Source of the DNA: Salipiger mangrovisoli
Lineage (GTDB): Bacteria; Pseudomonadota; Alphaproteobacteria; Rhodobacterales; Rhodobacteraceae
DNA: 64,000 bases
Direction: 5' to 3'
NCBI RefSeq assembly: GCF_015223355.1
Contig: NZ_JADFFK010000002.1
Span: 1 to 64,000 of the forward strand
Positions 12,036 to 21,226 of this stretch are shown one piece after another. The notes under the pieces were generated by a model. The model ran no database searches. It was not told the DNA's origin and worked only from the letters and a program-made list of their open reading frames with translations. A program made the translations under genes and the position numbers. Position 1 is the first letter of the stretch. Every line of letters begins with the position of its first letter.

Positions 12036-12788
12036 ATGACCAAAGAGACCGGAAAAACCACCCACTTCGGGTTCACCGACATCCCTGAGGAAGAGAAGGC
12101 CGGCCGCGTGCGCGGCGTCTTCGGCTCGGTCGCGTCGAAATACGACGTGATGAACGACGCCATGTCCTTCGGCATCCACCGCATCTGGAAGGACGCGATG
12201 ATGGACTGGCTGGCACCGCGCCGCGGGCAGAAGCTGCTCGACGTGGCGGGCGGCACCGGCGACATCTCCTTCCGCTTCCTCAAGCGCGCGGGCCACGGCC
12301 ACGCCACGGTCTGCGACCTGACGGAACCGATGCTGGTCGAAGGCCGCAAGCGCGCCGAGGCAGGTGCCATGGCCGATCAGCTCGACTGGGTGGTCGGAGA
12401 CGCGATGGCCCTGCCCTTCGCCGACAACACCTTCGACGTCTACACGATTTCCTTCGGCATCCGGAACGTGACCCGCCCGCAGGAGGCCCTCAACGAGGCT
12501 TATCGCGTGCTCAAACCCGGCGGACGGCTGATGGTGCTCGAATTCAGCCAGATCCCCAACGATCTGATGCAGAAGGTCTACGACATGTATTCCTTCAACC
12601 TGATCCCGCGCATGGGACAGGTCATCGCGGGCGATCGCGACAGCTACCAGTACCTGGTGGAATCGATCCGCAAGTTCCCCGACCAGGAGACCTTCCTCGG
12701 GATGGTGCGCGCGGCGGGCTTCGGGAACGCCAAGTACCGCAACCTGAGCATGGGGATCGCCTGCCTGCATTCGGGCTGGAAGATCTGA
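12036..12788 (+). CDS. ubiE: ubiquinone C-methyltransferase UbiE
   Basis: A 250-residue SAM-dependent methyltransferase acting on 2-polyprenyl-6-methoxy-1,4-benzoquinol in ubiquinone synthesis. The UbiE signature [17 protein letters not shown] is near residues 35-51, SAM-binding motif [11 protein letters not shown] near residue 68, and the second signature [15 protein letters not shown] is clear. ATG 12036 is the natural family start. One base separates its stop from the ubiB start, so the two form a ubiquinone operon. Confidence 0.97.
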   Translation: MTKETGKTTHFGFTDIPEEEKAGRVRGVFGSVASKYDVMNDAMSFGIHRIWKDAMMDWLAPRRGQKLLDVAGGTGDISFRFLKRAGHGHATVCDLTEPMLVEGRKRAEAGAMADQLDWVVGDAMALPFADNTFDVYTISFGIRNVTRPQEALNEAYRVLKPGGRLMVLEFSQIPNDLMQKVYDMYSFNLIPRMGQVIAGDRDSYQYLVESIRKFPDQETFLGMVRAAGFGNAKYRNLSMGIACLHSGWKI

Positions 12789-12789
12789 C

Positions 12790-14322
12790 ATGAAAGGTCC
12801 GCACAACATCTGGCGGCTGGTTCGCACCGGCGCCACCTTCGAGCGCACGGGCGCCATGCGCGTGGTACTCGACGCGGTGGATGCTCCGCCGACCCTGCGC
12901 GCCGCGGCGCGGATCCTCGCCTGGCCGTTCAAGTGGCTCGGCTACGAGGGCGATCTGTCGATGCCGCCGGTGACCCGCGCGCTCACCGCGCTTGGCCCGG
13001 CCTACATCAAGTTCGGCCAGGTGCTGTCGACCCGCCCGGACGTCGTGGGCGAGGAACTGGCCAACCAGCTGCGCGTGCTGCAGGACAAGCTGCCGCCCTT
13101 TGCCATCGAGGCCGCCAAGACCCAGATCGAATCCGAGCTCGGGGTGAAGGTCGACGAGGTGTTTTCCGAGTTCAGCCCGCCCGTCGCCGCAGCCTCCATC
13201 GCGCAGGTGCACAAGGCGCGGCTTGCCGAAACCGGCGAAACCGTCGCGGTGAAGGTGCTGCGGCCGGGAATCGAGCGCGCCTTCCGCAAGGACATCGATG
13301 CCTTCTGGCTGGCCGCCGACGCGATCAACCTGCTCTCGCCCGCCTCGCGCCGCCTGCGTCCCCGCGACGTCATCGCGCATTTCGAGGGCGTGGTGAACGG
13401 CGAGCTGGACCTGCGGCTCGAAAGCGCCTCGGCCAGCGAGTTCGCGGCCAATACGGTCGATGACGAAGGCTTCCAGCTGCCCGAGGTGATCTGGGGCCTG
13501 TCCGGGCGCCGGGTGATGACGATGAGCTGGGCAGAGGGCGTGCCGCTCGGCGACAACGAGGCGATCGACGCCGCCGGCCACGACCGCGTCGCGCTGAGCG
13601 AGCGGGTCCTGCAACTCTTTCTCAACCATGCGCTGCGCGACGGTTTCTTCCATGCGGACATGCACCAGGGCAATCTGAAGGTGGCGCCCAACGGCGACAT
13701 CATCGCCTATGATTTCGGCATCATGGGTCATATCGACGAGTACACCCGCCGGGTTTACGCCGAGATTCTCTACGGCTTCATCCGCCGCGACTACCGCCGC
13801 GTCGCCGAGGTGCATTTCGAGGCGGGCTACGTGCCCGCCGACCGGGACGTCGATGAATTCGCCCGTGCGCTGCGCGCGGTCGGCGAGCCGATCTTCGGCA
13901 TGGATTCGACGCGCATCTCCATGGGGCGCCTGCTGAACTATCTGTTCGAGGTGACCGAACGCTTCGGCATGCAGACCCGCACCGAGCTGATCCTGCTGCA
14001 ACGCACAATGGTCGTGGTCGAAGGTGTCGCCCGCTCACTCAATCCTCACATGAATATATGGAGCGTTGCTCGACCTGTGGTTGAGCAATACATCAAGACT
14101 TCGATCGGTCCGCGCGCTGCACTGCGTGACTTTGCCAAGACTGCTCGGGTGATGGCGCGTTTTGGCCCGCGCCTGCCCGCGCTCGTCGAAGAGGCGCTGA
14201 TCCGGCAGACCCAGGGACTCGCCGAGGAGATGGAGGCGAAGTGGACACGGCGTCTTGGCTGGGGTCTGGGCGGGCTGATTTCCGGGGCGGGGCTGACCCT
14301 GATCCTCCTGTCGATCTTCTGA
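12790..14322 (+). CDS. ubiB: ubiquinone biosynthesis protein UbiB (ADCK/ABC1 atypical kinase)
   Basis: A 510-residue atypical kinase-like ATPase needed for ubiquinone synthesis. The family KxGQ motif is seen as KFGQ at residues 74-77, the Ala-rich loop as [11 protein letters not shown], and the DFG metal site as YDFGIMG near residue 308, after the HADMHQGN catalytic loop. The C-terminus ends in a hydrophobic stretch expected to span the inner membrane. It is translationally coupled to ubiE. Downstream there is no coaBC, the usual partner in many relatives; a convergent flgD follows instead. Confidence 0.96.
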   Translation: MKGPHNIWRLVRTGATFERTGAMRVVLDAVDAPPTLRAAARILAWPFKWLGYEGDLSMPPVTRALTALGPAYIKFGQVLSTRPDVVGEELANQLRVLQDKLPPFAIEAAKTQIESELGVKVDEVFSEFSPPVAAASIAQVHKARLAETGETVAVKVLRPGIERAFRKDIDAFWLAADAINLLSPASRRLRPRDVIAHFEGVVNGELDLRLESASASEFAANTVDDEGFQLPEVIWGLSGRRVMTMSWAEGVPLGDNEAIDAAGHDRVALSERVLQLFLNHALRDGFFHADMHQGNLKVAPNGDIIAYDFGIMGHIDEYTRRVYAEILYGFIRRDYRRVAEVHFEAGYVPADRDVDEFARALRAVGEPIFGMDSTRISMGRLLNYLFEVTERFGMQTRTELILLQRTMVVVEGVARSLNPHMNIWSVARPVVEQYIKTSIGPRAALRDFAKTARVMARFGPRLPALVEEALIRQTQGLAEEMEAKWTRRLGWGLGGLISGAGLTLILLSIF

Positions 14323-14348
14323 AGCTGACCGCGTCCTGCCCCGTTCGG

Positions 14349-15017
14349 TCATCCGTCCGGCCGGCGCAGGACCGACACGGCCGAAGCGGCCAGCTGGCCA
14401 CCGCCGTTCAGCGTCAGCACGAAGTCCTCTCCGCTACGGCTCACCTCGTCGATTCGCATGAAAGACCGCGCTTCGCGCGTTTCCGTCACGCTCCCCTCGC
14501 GGGAAATCTCGACCTGTGCGTCGTAAATGCCGTCGGGCAGCACCGTGCCCGACATGTCGGTGCCCTCCCAGATATAGCTCTCGCTCCCCGCGGCGAGGCT
14601 GATCCGGTTGCGCAGCACCCCGTCGGCGTCGCGCAACACGAGCACCGCGCTCTCCCCGTCCTCCGCTGGGTCGAAGGCAAGCTCGACCGCCTGACCGTCG
14701 AAAAACGCCGCGCCCGGCGTGAGGGTTTCCAGCCCGATCCAGGAGGCCATCCGCTCGAATCCCCCCCCATTCGCCATCGCCACGAGATCGGACAGCAATG
14801 CGTTCGTCATGACCTGCTGTTCCACGGCGGAGAAACTGGCAAGCTGTGACGCGTATTCCGTCGCATCGACAGGATTGAAAGGATCCTGGTTTTGCGCTTG
14901 CGTTGTCAGCATCTTCAGGAACGTTTCGAAATCGCTCGACTGCAGGGGCGCCGTGTCCGCGCTGGTTTCCGCCGCCGCCGAGCCGGTGAGCCCGGTCGTA
15001 ACCGTTGAAACATCCAT
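14349..15017 (-). CDS. flgD: flagellar hook assembly protein FlgD
   Basis: A 222-residue hook-capping scaffold that guides polymerisation of FlgE and is later replaced. The family N-terminal motif FLKMLTTQAQNQDPFNPVD is at about residues 32-50, with the following SQLASFSAVEQQ. The C-terminal half is beta-rich (FlgD Ig-like/tudor region). It is downstream of fliK on the same strand with a 27-base gap, a common pairing because hook length control and capping act together. It converges on ubiB. Confidence 0.95.
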   Translation of the reverse strand: MDVSTVTTGLTGSAAAETSADTAPLQSSDFETFLKMLTTQAQNQDPFNPVDATEYASQLASFSAVEQQVMTNALLSDLVAMANGGGFERMASWIGLETLTPGAAFFDGQAVELAFDPAEDGESAVLVLRDADGVLRNRISLAAGSESYIWEGTDMSGTVLPDGIYDAQVEISREGSVTETREARSFMRIDEVSRSGEDFVLTLNGGGQLAASAVSVLRRPDG

Positions 15018-15044
15018 TCCATCCTCCTGTCGTGGCGGGTTGTC

Positions 15045-17252
15045 CTAAAGCCTGAGATCCAGTCCTTGCGACGACCCGGGCCGCGGCAGCGGCCGTTCCG
15101 CTTCGGCATGGGCCGGACGCGCAGCCGCGGTGCTGTCCGGCGCCCCAGCACGCGGCACCGAGGTGAAGGGCCTGCTGCGCCGTTCGCCGGAAAAGCTGAA
15201 ACTGCCCCCCTGCAAGCCCGCGTCCGCGAGATGCCGCGCCAGTTGGTCCACGTGGCGACGCATCATCTCCAGGGTTTCGGGCCGCTCTGCGCTCACGTGC
15301 AGAACGACCCCCTGGTCCGAAAGCTGGATATGAAATCGCACCCGGCCCAGTTCTTCTGGTTCGAGCCGCAGATCGACTTGCCCCCCGTCCGCCGCGATGA
15401 TCGCTTCTGCGACCTGGCGGATCGGTGAAAGCTGCGCCATGCGCGGAGGCACCGGCGAGTCTTTCTGAGGAGCGAGGTCCATGCGCGTGTTTGTCAAATG
15501 CACGTCGCCACGCGTCTCGGTGAACACCCGGTCCTCGTCGCGCGGCGCGCTGGCAGCGCGCTGTCCGGTGTCGACGTCGCCAACGACGGACGCCGTGCGC
15601 GGTGCGAAACTTCCGGCGACGGTCGCCCTCGGATTTGCCTCCTGTGCCGAAGCCTTCCGGGCGATTAGCTCCGGCACAGCGCCATCACGCACAGGGGTTT
15701 CACGCACGGGGATTTCACTCGCAGGGGCTGCCTGCACGAAGCTTTCATGAATGGCAGCGTCCTGACGAGCAGCCGTCCCGGGTAACGCTGCCTGCCCCCT
15801 TGTGTCCTCCACGTTCGGCCCGGACGCCGCGGATGCGATCCGAGCCCTGCGTGCTGACGCATGGGCCGCGATCGCGCCATTGTCCCGCTGCCCGACCTCT
15901 TTCCGGGAGGTATCGAACTCCTGCAACTGGCCGCGCCGCGCGGGCACGGATGGCTTTGAGGTCGAGATCTCTCGCCAAGGCGATGTTGCCGGCTCGACGG
16001 TTTGAGAGGCAGTCTCCACCGAGGGTGCCACCGGGAGGTCCCGCGGCCGATCCGCCGAAACGTCTGAAAGACCGCTGGTCCGAGGCACCGGTTGCGTTGC
16101 TCCGGTGACCTGCGGCATTGGCGGTCCAGCCCTTTGCGCGAACCAAGCGGCTGCGCTGCGCTCGAGAACACCACCGGGCCGAGCCGCCTCACCGGAACCC
16201 CATTCCATCCGGTCCACAGGTTTCGCGTCAGACGGCGGCAATTCCGGATTTGCCCGGGGTGCCGTTGCGGCGGCCGCCCCCTCGGCAGGGGGAAACGCGC
16301 GTGGGGAAATCGCGCCCTGCGCGACAAGCCTCCCCTCACCCGCTCCTGCAGGAAGCCCTGCGTCCTGCAGGGGGGGGCTTGATTGTGTCGCGTCGGCCCG
16401 CGCTTGTTGCCCGGTCGCGGCGATCTCTGCGCCGTTCCGCGACGTTGCCAAGGCACTTGGCTGCGCGGCGGGCTCGTCCTGTCGAAAGTTGGCAGACGCG
16501 TTCCTGGAGGGCGGACGCGGCACGATCTGCTCTCGGGGGGGCCAAGACGCACGACGTTTGGGGGCTCGAAGCATCGCATCCTCGGTGCCGTCGCCTTGAA
16601 GACCGGTCTTCGACGCGTGACCAACTGTCATCTCCTCGCCCGGTAAGGATGAGCGGTCCCCCGCAGGAACCGCGGCCCCGGCGCTGCTCGGACCCCGTCC
16701 CGCACCCTCGGCTGCGCCCGGCTCAGGCGGCGCGCTGCGGCCACCCTGCCCGGCCCTTGGCACCGGATCGGAGACCGGGGCAACGTCGACACCCCTACCT
16801 TCCAGATGCATCGGGCGCTCATGCGCCGCATCCGCACCTGCCTGTGCCTGTGGTGCCTGCGTTTGATGTATCGCGACGCGTGTCCGATCATCCTCGGGCA
16901 CCGGCTGACCAAGGATCGGACCGGGAGGCACGACACCATCTGCGGGTGCCTCAGACCTCCCGTCCAGGATCGCATCTTGCGCCGTCGTCTCCGCCGGTTG
17001 CCCCCCCTCGCTACACGGTTCGGTATCGGATGCGGCAGCGGCCTCGGTGCCAGGACTCGGTTGATCCGGGGCCACGGGACAAAGCTCACCCGCGAGGTCG
17101 GACTCCGCCAACTTCTGAAAGATATGAAGGAAATCCCCCTTGACCGGATAGCCCACCACGACATCCCCCCCGCCGGGAGAGACCGCACCCACCGGGCGAG
17201 GCAGTTTTATCCCGCCTCCGGACAAGGGGCTTTCCATCGGAACTGGGCACAT
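15045..17252 (-). CDS. fliK: flagellar hook-length control protein FliK
   Basis: A 735-residue, mostly low-complexity protein rich in Ala, Pro, Arg, Gln and Ser. The ordered part is the C-terminal Flg_hook domain at about residues 610-700 (DLRLEPEELGRVRFHIQL and the following conserved segment), which switches FlhB from hook to filament export. The long disordered N-terminal part acts as the ruler in known FliK proteins. The start is uncertain: ATG 17252 has only a weak GGGG site, and a second ATG is at 17237. Upstream of flgD in one operon, divergent from the rod-binding gene. High sequence drift is normal for this family. Confidence 0.88.
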   Translation of the reverse strand: MCPVPMESPLSGGGIKLPRPVGAVSPGGGDVVVGYPVKGDFLHIFQKLAESDLAGELCPVAPDQPSPGTEAAAASDTEPCSEGGQPAETTAQDAILDGRSEAPADGVVPPGPILGQPVPEDDRTRVAIHQTQAPQAQAGADAAHERPMHLEGRGVDVAPVSDPVPRAGQGGRSAPPEPGAAEGAGRGPSSAGAAVPAGDRSSLPGEEMTVGHASKTGLQGDGTEDAMLRAPKRRASWPPREQIVPRPPSRNASANFRQDEPAAQPSALATSRNGAEIAATGQQARADATQSSPPLQDAGLPAGAGEGRLVAQGAISPRAFPPAEGAAAATAPRANPELPPSDAKPVDRMEWGSGEAARPGGVLERSAAAWFAQRAGPPMPQVTGATQPVPRTSGLSDVSADRPRDLPVAPSVETASQTVEPATSPWREISTSKPSVPARRGQLQEFDTSRKEVGQRDNGAIAAHASARRARIASAASGPNVEDTRGQAALPGTAARQDAAIHESFVQAAPASEIPVRETPVRDGAVPELIARKASAQEANPRATVAGSFAPRTASVVGDVDTGQRAASAPRDEDRVFTETRGDVHLTNTRMDLAPQKDSPVPPRMAQLSPIRQVAEAIIAADGGQVDLRLEPEELGRVRFHIQLSDQGVVLHVSAERPETLEMMRRHVDQLARHLADAGLQGGSFSFSGERRSRPFTSVPRAGAPDSTAAARPAHAEAERPLPRPGSSQGLDLRL

Positions 17253-17300
17253 TCTGTCGACCCCGCTTCTGATACCGCCGCCAGGTTAGGCCCTCAGGTG

Positions 17301-17315
17301 CTAAGAATACCTTTA
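17301..17315. promoter_or_regulatory. weak CtrA-like box in the fliK/flgJ-like intergenic region
   Basis: CTAA-N7-TTTA matches 6 of 8 positions of the CtrA consensus TTAA-N7-TTAA and lies between divergent flagellar genes. On its own it is weak; it is listed because better matches occur at three other flagellar promoters in this window. Confidence 0.25.
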
Positions 17316-17371
17316 CCCCTGTCATTTTAGACATCCCGGCAGACCGCTGTCCGATTCCAGAGGAGACCCTC

Positions 17372-17602
17372 ATGCCCCTTCAGACCGCCCAGACTGTCGC
17401 CACGCAGTACAGCTTGATGAATCGCTTGTTCCTGTCGCAGATGCTGCAGTTCTCCGGCGCCTTCGCGACGCGGGGCACATTCGGGGGCAGCACCGGCGAA
17501 GACCAATTTGCCTCATTCCTGCGCGAGGAATACGCAGCGCGCCTGGCGGAGCGGGTGCAAATTCTGCCCGAAGCGGCGTTCCGCGCGCAAACCGGGGGAT
17601 GA
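17372..17602 (+). CDS. rod-binding protein, FlgJ N-terminal-like (CheL-like)
   Basis: A 76-residue protein resembling the N-terminal rod-capping domain of FlgJ, including the F-x-S-F-L-x-E-E-Y-A segment near residues 48-55. It has no muramidase domain, so it could cap the rod but not open the cell wall; a separate transglycosylase gene lies at 31754-32455. Similar short proteins in alphaproteobacteria are annotated rod-binding protein or CheL. GGAG lies seven bases before the ATG. The stop overlaps the next gene by four bases (ATGA), so the two are translationally coupled. Confidence 0.7.
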   Translation: MPLQTAQTVATQYSLMNRLFLSQMLQFSGAFATRGTFGGSTGEDQFASFLREEYAARLAERVQILPEAAFRAQTGG

Positions 17603-17961
17603 GCCGGCCACCCACCGCGGGGAAATCGGCACACATGGCGCTGTTGCACCTTCTGGCGCTGGAACGGCGCGCGCTGCTCGCCGGGAATTTCGACGCGTTG
17701 CCAGAACTCGCGCTCAGGAAGCACGCCTGCCTCGGACCCTACGAGGCGCACCCCGAGCAATTGCGTCGTGCCCCCGCGTTGCTCGCGGCACTGCGCCACA
17801 ACCAGCGACTGCTCGAACACGCGATGCAGGGACTTGCGGCGGTCGGGTCTCGCCTCGGGGATTGGCAGGCTCTGACACAACGGATGGACACCTACGGTCC
17901 GAACGGGCGGAAGACCGGCATCGGGCAGGGTCCGGTCGGCAAAATTCACCGCAAACTCTAG
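17599..17961 (+). CDS. FlgN-like flagellar export chaperone
   Basis: A 120-residue, all-helical, Leu/Ala/Arg-rich protein. Its length, helical composition and place between the rod-binding gene and flagellin fit FlgN, the chaperone that delivers hook-filament junction proteins FlgK and FlgL to the export gate. No residue-level motif is decisive because FlgN is poorly conserved, so the call rests mainly on context. It overlaps the upstream gene by four bases. Confidence 0.6.
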   Translation: MSRPPTAGKSAHMALLHLLALERRALLAGNFDALPELALRKHACLGPYEAHPEQLRRAPALLAALRHNQRLLEHAMQGLAAVGSRLGDWQALTQRMDTYGPNGRKTGIGQGPVGKIHRKL

Positions 17962-17999
17962 AAACAACACCGGCCAGCTGGCGGGATTCGAACCGCGAC

Positions 18000-18014
18000 T
18001 TAGCCTTGGATTAA
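18000..18014. promoter_or_regulatory. CtrA-type box upstream of flagellin
   Basis: TTAG-N7-TTAA (18000-18003 and 18011-18014) matches 7 of 8 positions of the CtrA consensus. It is 160 bases upstream of the fliC start, in the gap after the FlgN-like gene. CtrA controls flagellar genes in Caulobacter and Rhodobacterales; direct binding here is inference. Confidence 0.5.
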
Positions 18015-18173
18015 GGTCTTGCCCCCTAGGCTGACGCGGCATCCCGGAGTGGGTGGCGCAGGGGGACAGGGTCTCCGTCTGCTTCGTCAGAACGACGTCC
18101 GAAGAGGTTGCCCCATCACGGGGCTTCCGGTGACAGGAATGGCGCAAAGCGCCTTATTCAAGGACGAAAATCG

Positions 18174-19484
18174 ATGTCTAGCATCCTGACGAACAATGGC
18201 GCGATGGTCGCGCTGCAAACCCTCAAGTCCATCAACATGAACCTGGCGAACACCCAGGGTGAAATCTCTACCGGCAAGAGCGTCGCCAGCGCCAAGGACA
18301 ATGCGGCGGTCTGGGCCATCTCCAAGGTCATGGAAGCCGACGTGAAGGGCTTCAAGGGCATTTCCGACAGCCTCAACCTCGGCCAGTCCACCGTGGCTGT
18401 CGCGCGGCAGGCCGCCGAGACGGTGACCGAACTGCTGACCGACGTGAAGGGCAAGATCGTCGCCGCGCAGGAGGAAAACGTCGACCGCGTGAAGATCCAG
18501 GCAGATATCGACGCGCTGCGCGGTCAGATCGGCGCCGTGGTCAGCGCGGCGCAGTTCAACGGCCTGAACCTGCTGTCCAACGTCGATGAAACCGAGGGCT
18601 CGGGGAGCATCAACGTGCTGGCCTCGCTCGACCGGTCGGTTACCGGCGTGGCGGCCTCCGACATCAGCGTGACCAAGCAGGACCTCGGCACCGGCGCCGC
18701 TGCGGTCGCGGGCACGGTCGCCGCCACCGCGCTCACGGCCTCGGTCGACAGCGTGACGCTGAACGGCACGCAGACCGACACGATCGACATCGGCACCACC
18801 AACAGCGGCTTCACCGCCGGCACCGCCTACACGCTGAACGTCTTCGGCACCGATGCTGACAACTCGAAGTTCACCCAGACCGACTATCGCGAGACCACCG
18901 CAGCCGGCCCCAGCGCCACCGAAGTTTCGGCGCTGTCGATTGTCTATGTTGCGCGTGAGGGCGACACTGCCGCAGATGTTGCCAAGGGTTTGCAAGCCTC
19001 GTTCAAGAGCTTCATGGCAGCCAACGACCTCGATACCGATGTGGTCGACATCAGCGTCTCCGGTGACACGCTGACCTTCACCTCGGCGGTCACAGATGCC
19101 ACCGACACGGTCGCAGTGACCATGTCCTCGGTCAATGCCTCCGCGGGCAACACCATTGGCGGCAAGCTCGAGCAGCTCAGCAATGTCGACGTGACGACGC
19201 AGTCCGGTGCGGACTCGGCGCTCGACCAGATCGAGGCCCTGATCCAGACCGCGATCGATTCCGCCTCGGCCTTCGGTTCGACCCAAGGCCGGATCGAAAC
19301 GCAGACGGCCTTCATCTCGAGCCTGACCGATGCGCTGAGATCGGGCATCGGCACGCTGGTCGATGCGGATATGGAAGAGGCGTCGGCCCGGCTCCAGGCG
19401 CTTCAGGTGCAGCAACAGCTTGGCGTTCAAGCCCTGTCGATCGCCAACCAGGCACCGCAATCGCTCCTCTCGCTCTTCCGCTGA
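18174..19484 (+). CDS. fliC: flagellin (filament subunit)
   Basis: A 436-residue filament protein. The N-terminal D0/D1 region (SSILTNNGAMVALQTL and the heptad-rich segment to about 150) and the C-terminal D1/D0 region (about 350-436, ending in the amphipathic SLLSLFR tail) are conserved. Between them, about 170-345, is a Thr/Asp/Ala-rich surface domain. ATG 18174 with AAGGA upstream gives the mature-type N-terminus; the open frame from 18108 is not used. It is followed by a GC-rich hairpin and by flaF and flbT, which control flagellin synthesis in alphaproteobacteria. Confidence 0.96.
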   Translation: MSSILTNNGAMVALQTLKSINMNLANTQGEISTGKSVASAKDNAAVWAISKVMEADVKGFKGISDSLNLGQSTVAVARQAAETVTELLTDVKGKIVAAQEENVDRVKIQADIDALRGQIGAVVSAAQFNGLNLLSNVDETEGSGSINVLASLDRSVTGVAASDISVTKQDLGTGAAAVAGTVAATALTASVDSVTLNGTQTDTIDIGTTNSGFTAGTAYTLNVFGTDADNSKFTQTDYRETTAAGPSATEVSALSIVYVAREGDTAADVAKGLQASFKSFMAANDLDTDVVDISVSGDTLTFTSAVTDATDTVAVTMSSVNASAGNTIGGKLEQLSNVDVTTQSGADSALDQIEALIQTAIDSASAFGSTQGRIETQTAFISSLTDALRSGIGTLVDADMEEASARLQALQVQQQLGVQALSIANQAPQSLLSLFR

Positions 19485-19494
19485 CGTAGCCTTT

Positions 19495-19519
19495 CCGGGG
19501 CCGGCGCAACCGGCCCCGG
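19495..19519 (+). terminator. hairpin after fliC
   Basis: A perfect 10-bp stem CCGGGGCCGG/CCGGCCCCGG with loop CGCAA starts 11 bases past the fliC stop. It lacks a T run, so it may act as an RNA-stabilising or partial terminator hairpin that lets flagellin mRNA exceed flaF/flbT mRNA. Confidence 0.55.
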
Positions 19520-19567
19520 AGATTCGCCAGAACGGACGGCACCGGATCAAGGATGAAGGGCCTCGTC

Positions 19568-20005
19568 ATGAATGCACATCTCATGGCTCGCCGCGCCTAT
19601 GCGCAGTCGAACACAAGCACGCGCACCGACCGCGCCATCGAATACGACCTGATCGCGCGCGTCACCCACCGCATCAAGAGCGCCGCCGAAGCCGGGCCGC
19701 GCAGCTATCCCGCGCTTGTCGCTGCCTTGCACGACAACCGCAAACTCTGGACCACGCTTGCGGTGGACGTGGCCGACCAAGGCAACAAGTTGCCCCAGGA
19801 GCTGCGCGCACAGATCTTCTACCTGTGCGAGTTCGTCCAGCATCACACCGCCAAGGTCTTGTCGCGAAAAGCCAAACTTGCGCCGCTCATCGAGGTGAAC
19901 AGGGCCATTCTTGCCGGGCTGAACACCCGCCCGGTGCCGGCTGCCGGACCCTCAGCGCAGAGCGCTGCCCGGCCGGAAACCACATCCATGGTGCCCCTGC
20001 GATGA
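19568..20005 (+). CDS. flaF: flagellar biosynthesis regulator FlaF
   Basis: A 145-residue alphaproteobacterial regulator that promotes flagellin synthesis or export, opposing FlbT. The family pattern is visible: N-terminal ARRAYAQ near residues 6-13, TDRAIEYDLIARVTHR, LHDNRKLWTTLAVDV and the LPQELRAQIFYL segment. An earlier ATG at 19553 has no proper binding site, whereas ATG 19568 follows AAGGG at good spacing. The last bases overlap flbT (ATGA). Confidence 0.94.
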   Translation: MNAHLMARRAYAQSNTSTRTDRAIEYDLIARVTHRIKSAAEAGPRSYPALVAALHDNRKLWTTLAVDVADQGNKLPQELRAQIFYLCEFVQHHTAKVLSRKAKLAPLIEVNRAILAGLNTRPVPAAGPSAQSAARPETTSMVPLR

Positions 20006-20406
20006 CCGGGCTTGTTCTCAAGCTAAGCCCGCATGAGCGGCTGCTGATCAACGGGGCGGTGATCGAAAATGGCGACCGGCGCAGCAAGCTCTCGATCATG
20101 ACGCCGGGCGCGAACATCCTCCGACTGAAGGACGCGATCCATCCGGACGAGGCCTGCACCCCCGTGCGCCGGCTGTGCTACGCGGTCCAGCTGGTGCTCA
20201 CCGGCGATGCGCCCGCGCGCGAAACCAAGACCCAGCTTCTGCGCAACATCGAGGAGTTGAGCCGGATCCTCACCGATCCGGACAGCCGGGCGCTGCTCAC
20301 CCGCGCCACGGAAGCGCTTCTCGAAGAGCAGTATTACCAATGCCTGAAATCGCTCCGAGCGCTCATCCCGCGCGAGGACCGGCTATTCGCAGCGGGGCGC
20401 GCATGA
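20002..20406 (+). CDS. flbT: flagellar biosynthesis repressor FlbT
   Basis: A 134-residue RNA-binding regulator that in Caulobacter destabilises flagellin mRNA until the hook is finished. Family features include the start MTGLVLKLSPHERLLINGAV, then RLKDAIHPDEACTPVRRLCY and the C-terminal YYQCLKSLRALIP segment. The start codon overlaps the flaF stop, and its own stop overlaps the next gene (ATGA at both ends), so the three genes are tightly coupled. Confidence 0.95.
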   Translation: MTGLVLKLSPHERLLINGAVIENGDRRSKLSIMTPGANILRLKDAIHPDEACTPVRRLCYAVQLVLTGDAPARETKTQLLRNIEELSRILTDPDSRALLTRATEALLEEQYYQCLKSLRALIPREDRLFAAGRA

Positions 20407-21212
20407 GCTTTCAACCCATCCTCATCGGCACCGGCCTTGTCGCCTGGCAGTTCTTGCAGAGCACCGCCGAAAGCCAACGCGCCAGCTTCGACAAGAGCCC
20501 GTCTCTGCTGCGCGACACCTCCTATTTTGCCGAAAAAATCGGCGAGGTCACCAGCGCCGAGGAGCTTGTCTCGGACCGTCGCCTGCTGCGCGTCGCGCTC
20601 GGAGCCTACGGGCTTCAGGATGACATCGACAGCAAGTATTTCGTCCAAAAGCTCCTCGAAGAGGGAACAACCGCGGCCGATGCGCTGGCAAACAAGCTTG
20701 CCGACGAGCGTTACAAGGCCTTCGCGCGGGGCTTCGGCTTTGACCGTGTCGGCGGCCCGCGCACCCAGCTCGACGGCTTTGCCGAAGAGATCATCGGCAA
20801 GTTCCGCGCCCAGCAGTTCGAGGTCGCCGTCGGCGAGCAGGACAATGCCCTTCGCCTTGCGCTGTCGCTGCGTCGAAGCCTGCCAGAGATTGCCTCGTCC
20901 GAAGTCGCCGATGATACCAAGTGGTTCCGGATCATGGGAAACCAGCCGCTGCGCACCGTCTTCGAGGGAGCGCTGGGGTTGCCGGACTCGCTCGGACAGC
21001 TCGATATCGACCAGCAGCTCGAAATCTTCCGCGACAAGGCGTCCGCACGGTTCGGTTCGGACGATCTGGCGGTGCTTGCCGAAGAGGAGACGTTGAACCG
21101 CATCGCGCAGACCTACTTGCTGCAGGAACAAGTCAAGGGCTTCAGCGCCGCGGGGACAGCGCAGATCGCACTGACGCTGTTGCAGAACCTGCCCCGCTGG
21201 GACGCGCTCTGA
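20403..21212 (+). CDS. DUF1217 domain flagellar-cluster protein
   Basis: A 269-residue protein of the DUF1217 family, common within alphaproteobacterial flagellar clusters but without a settled role. It is mainly helical. The conserved type of segment FAEKIGEVTSAEELVSDRRLLRVAL is seen near residues 42-65 and repeated helical units follow. There is no signal peptide or membrane helix. Its translation is coupled to flbT. A flagellar assembly role is inferred from context only. It converges on fliI. Confidence 0.75.
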   Translation: MSFQPILIGTGLVAWQFLQSTAESQRASFDKSPSLLRDTSYFAEKIGEVTSAEELVSDRRLLRVALGAYGLQDDIDSKYFVQKLLEEGTTAADALANKLADERYKAFARGFGFDRVGGPRTQLDGFAEEIIGKFRAQQFEVAVGEQDNALRLALSLRRSLPEIASSEVADDTKWFRIMGNQPLRTVFEGALGLPDSLGQLDIDQQLEIFRDKASARFGSDDLAVLAEEETLNRIAQTYLLQEQVKGFSAAGTAQIALTLLQNLPRWDAL

Positions 21213-21226
21213 TCCAGTCGCAAGCG

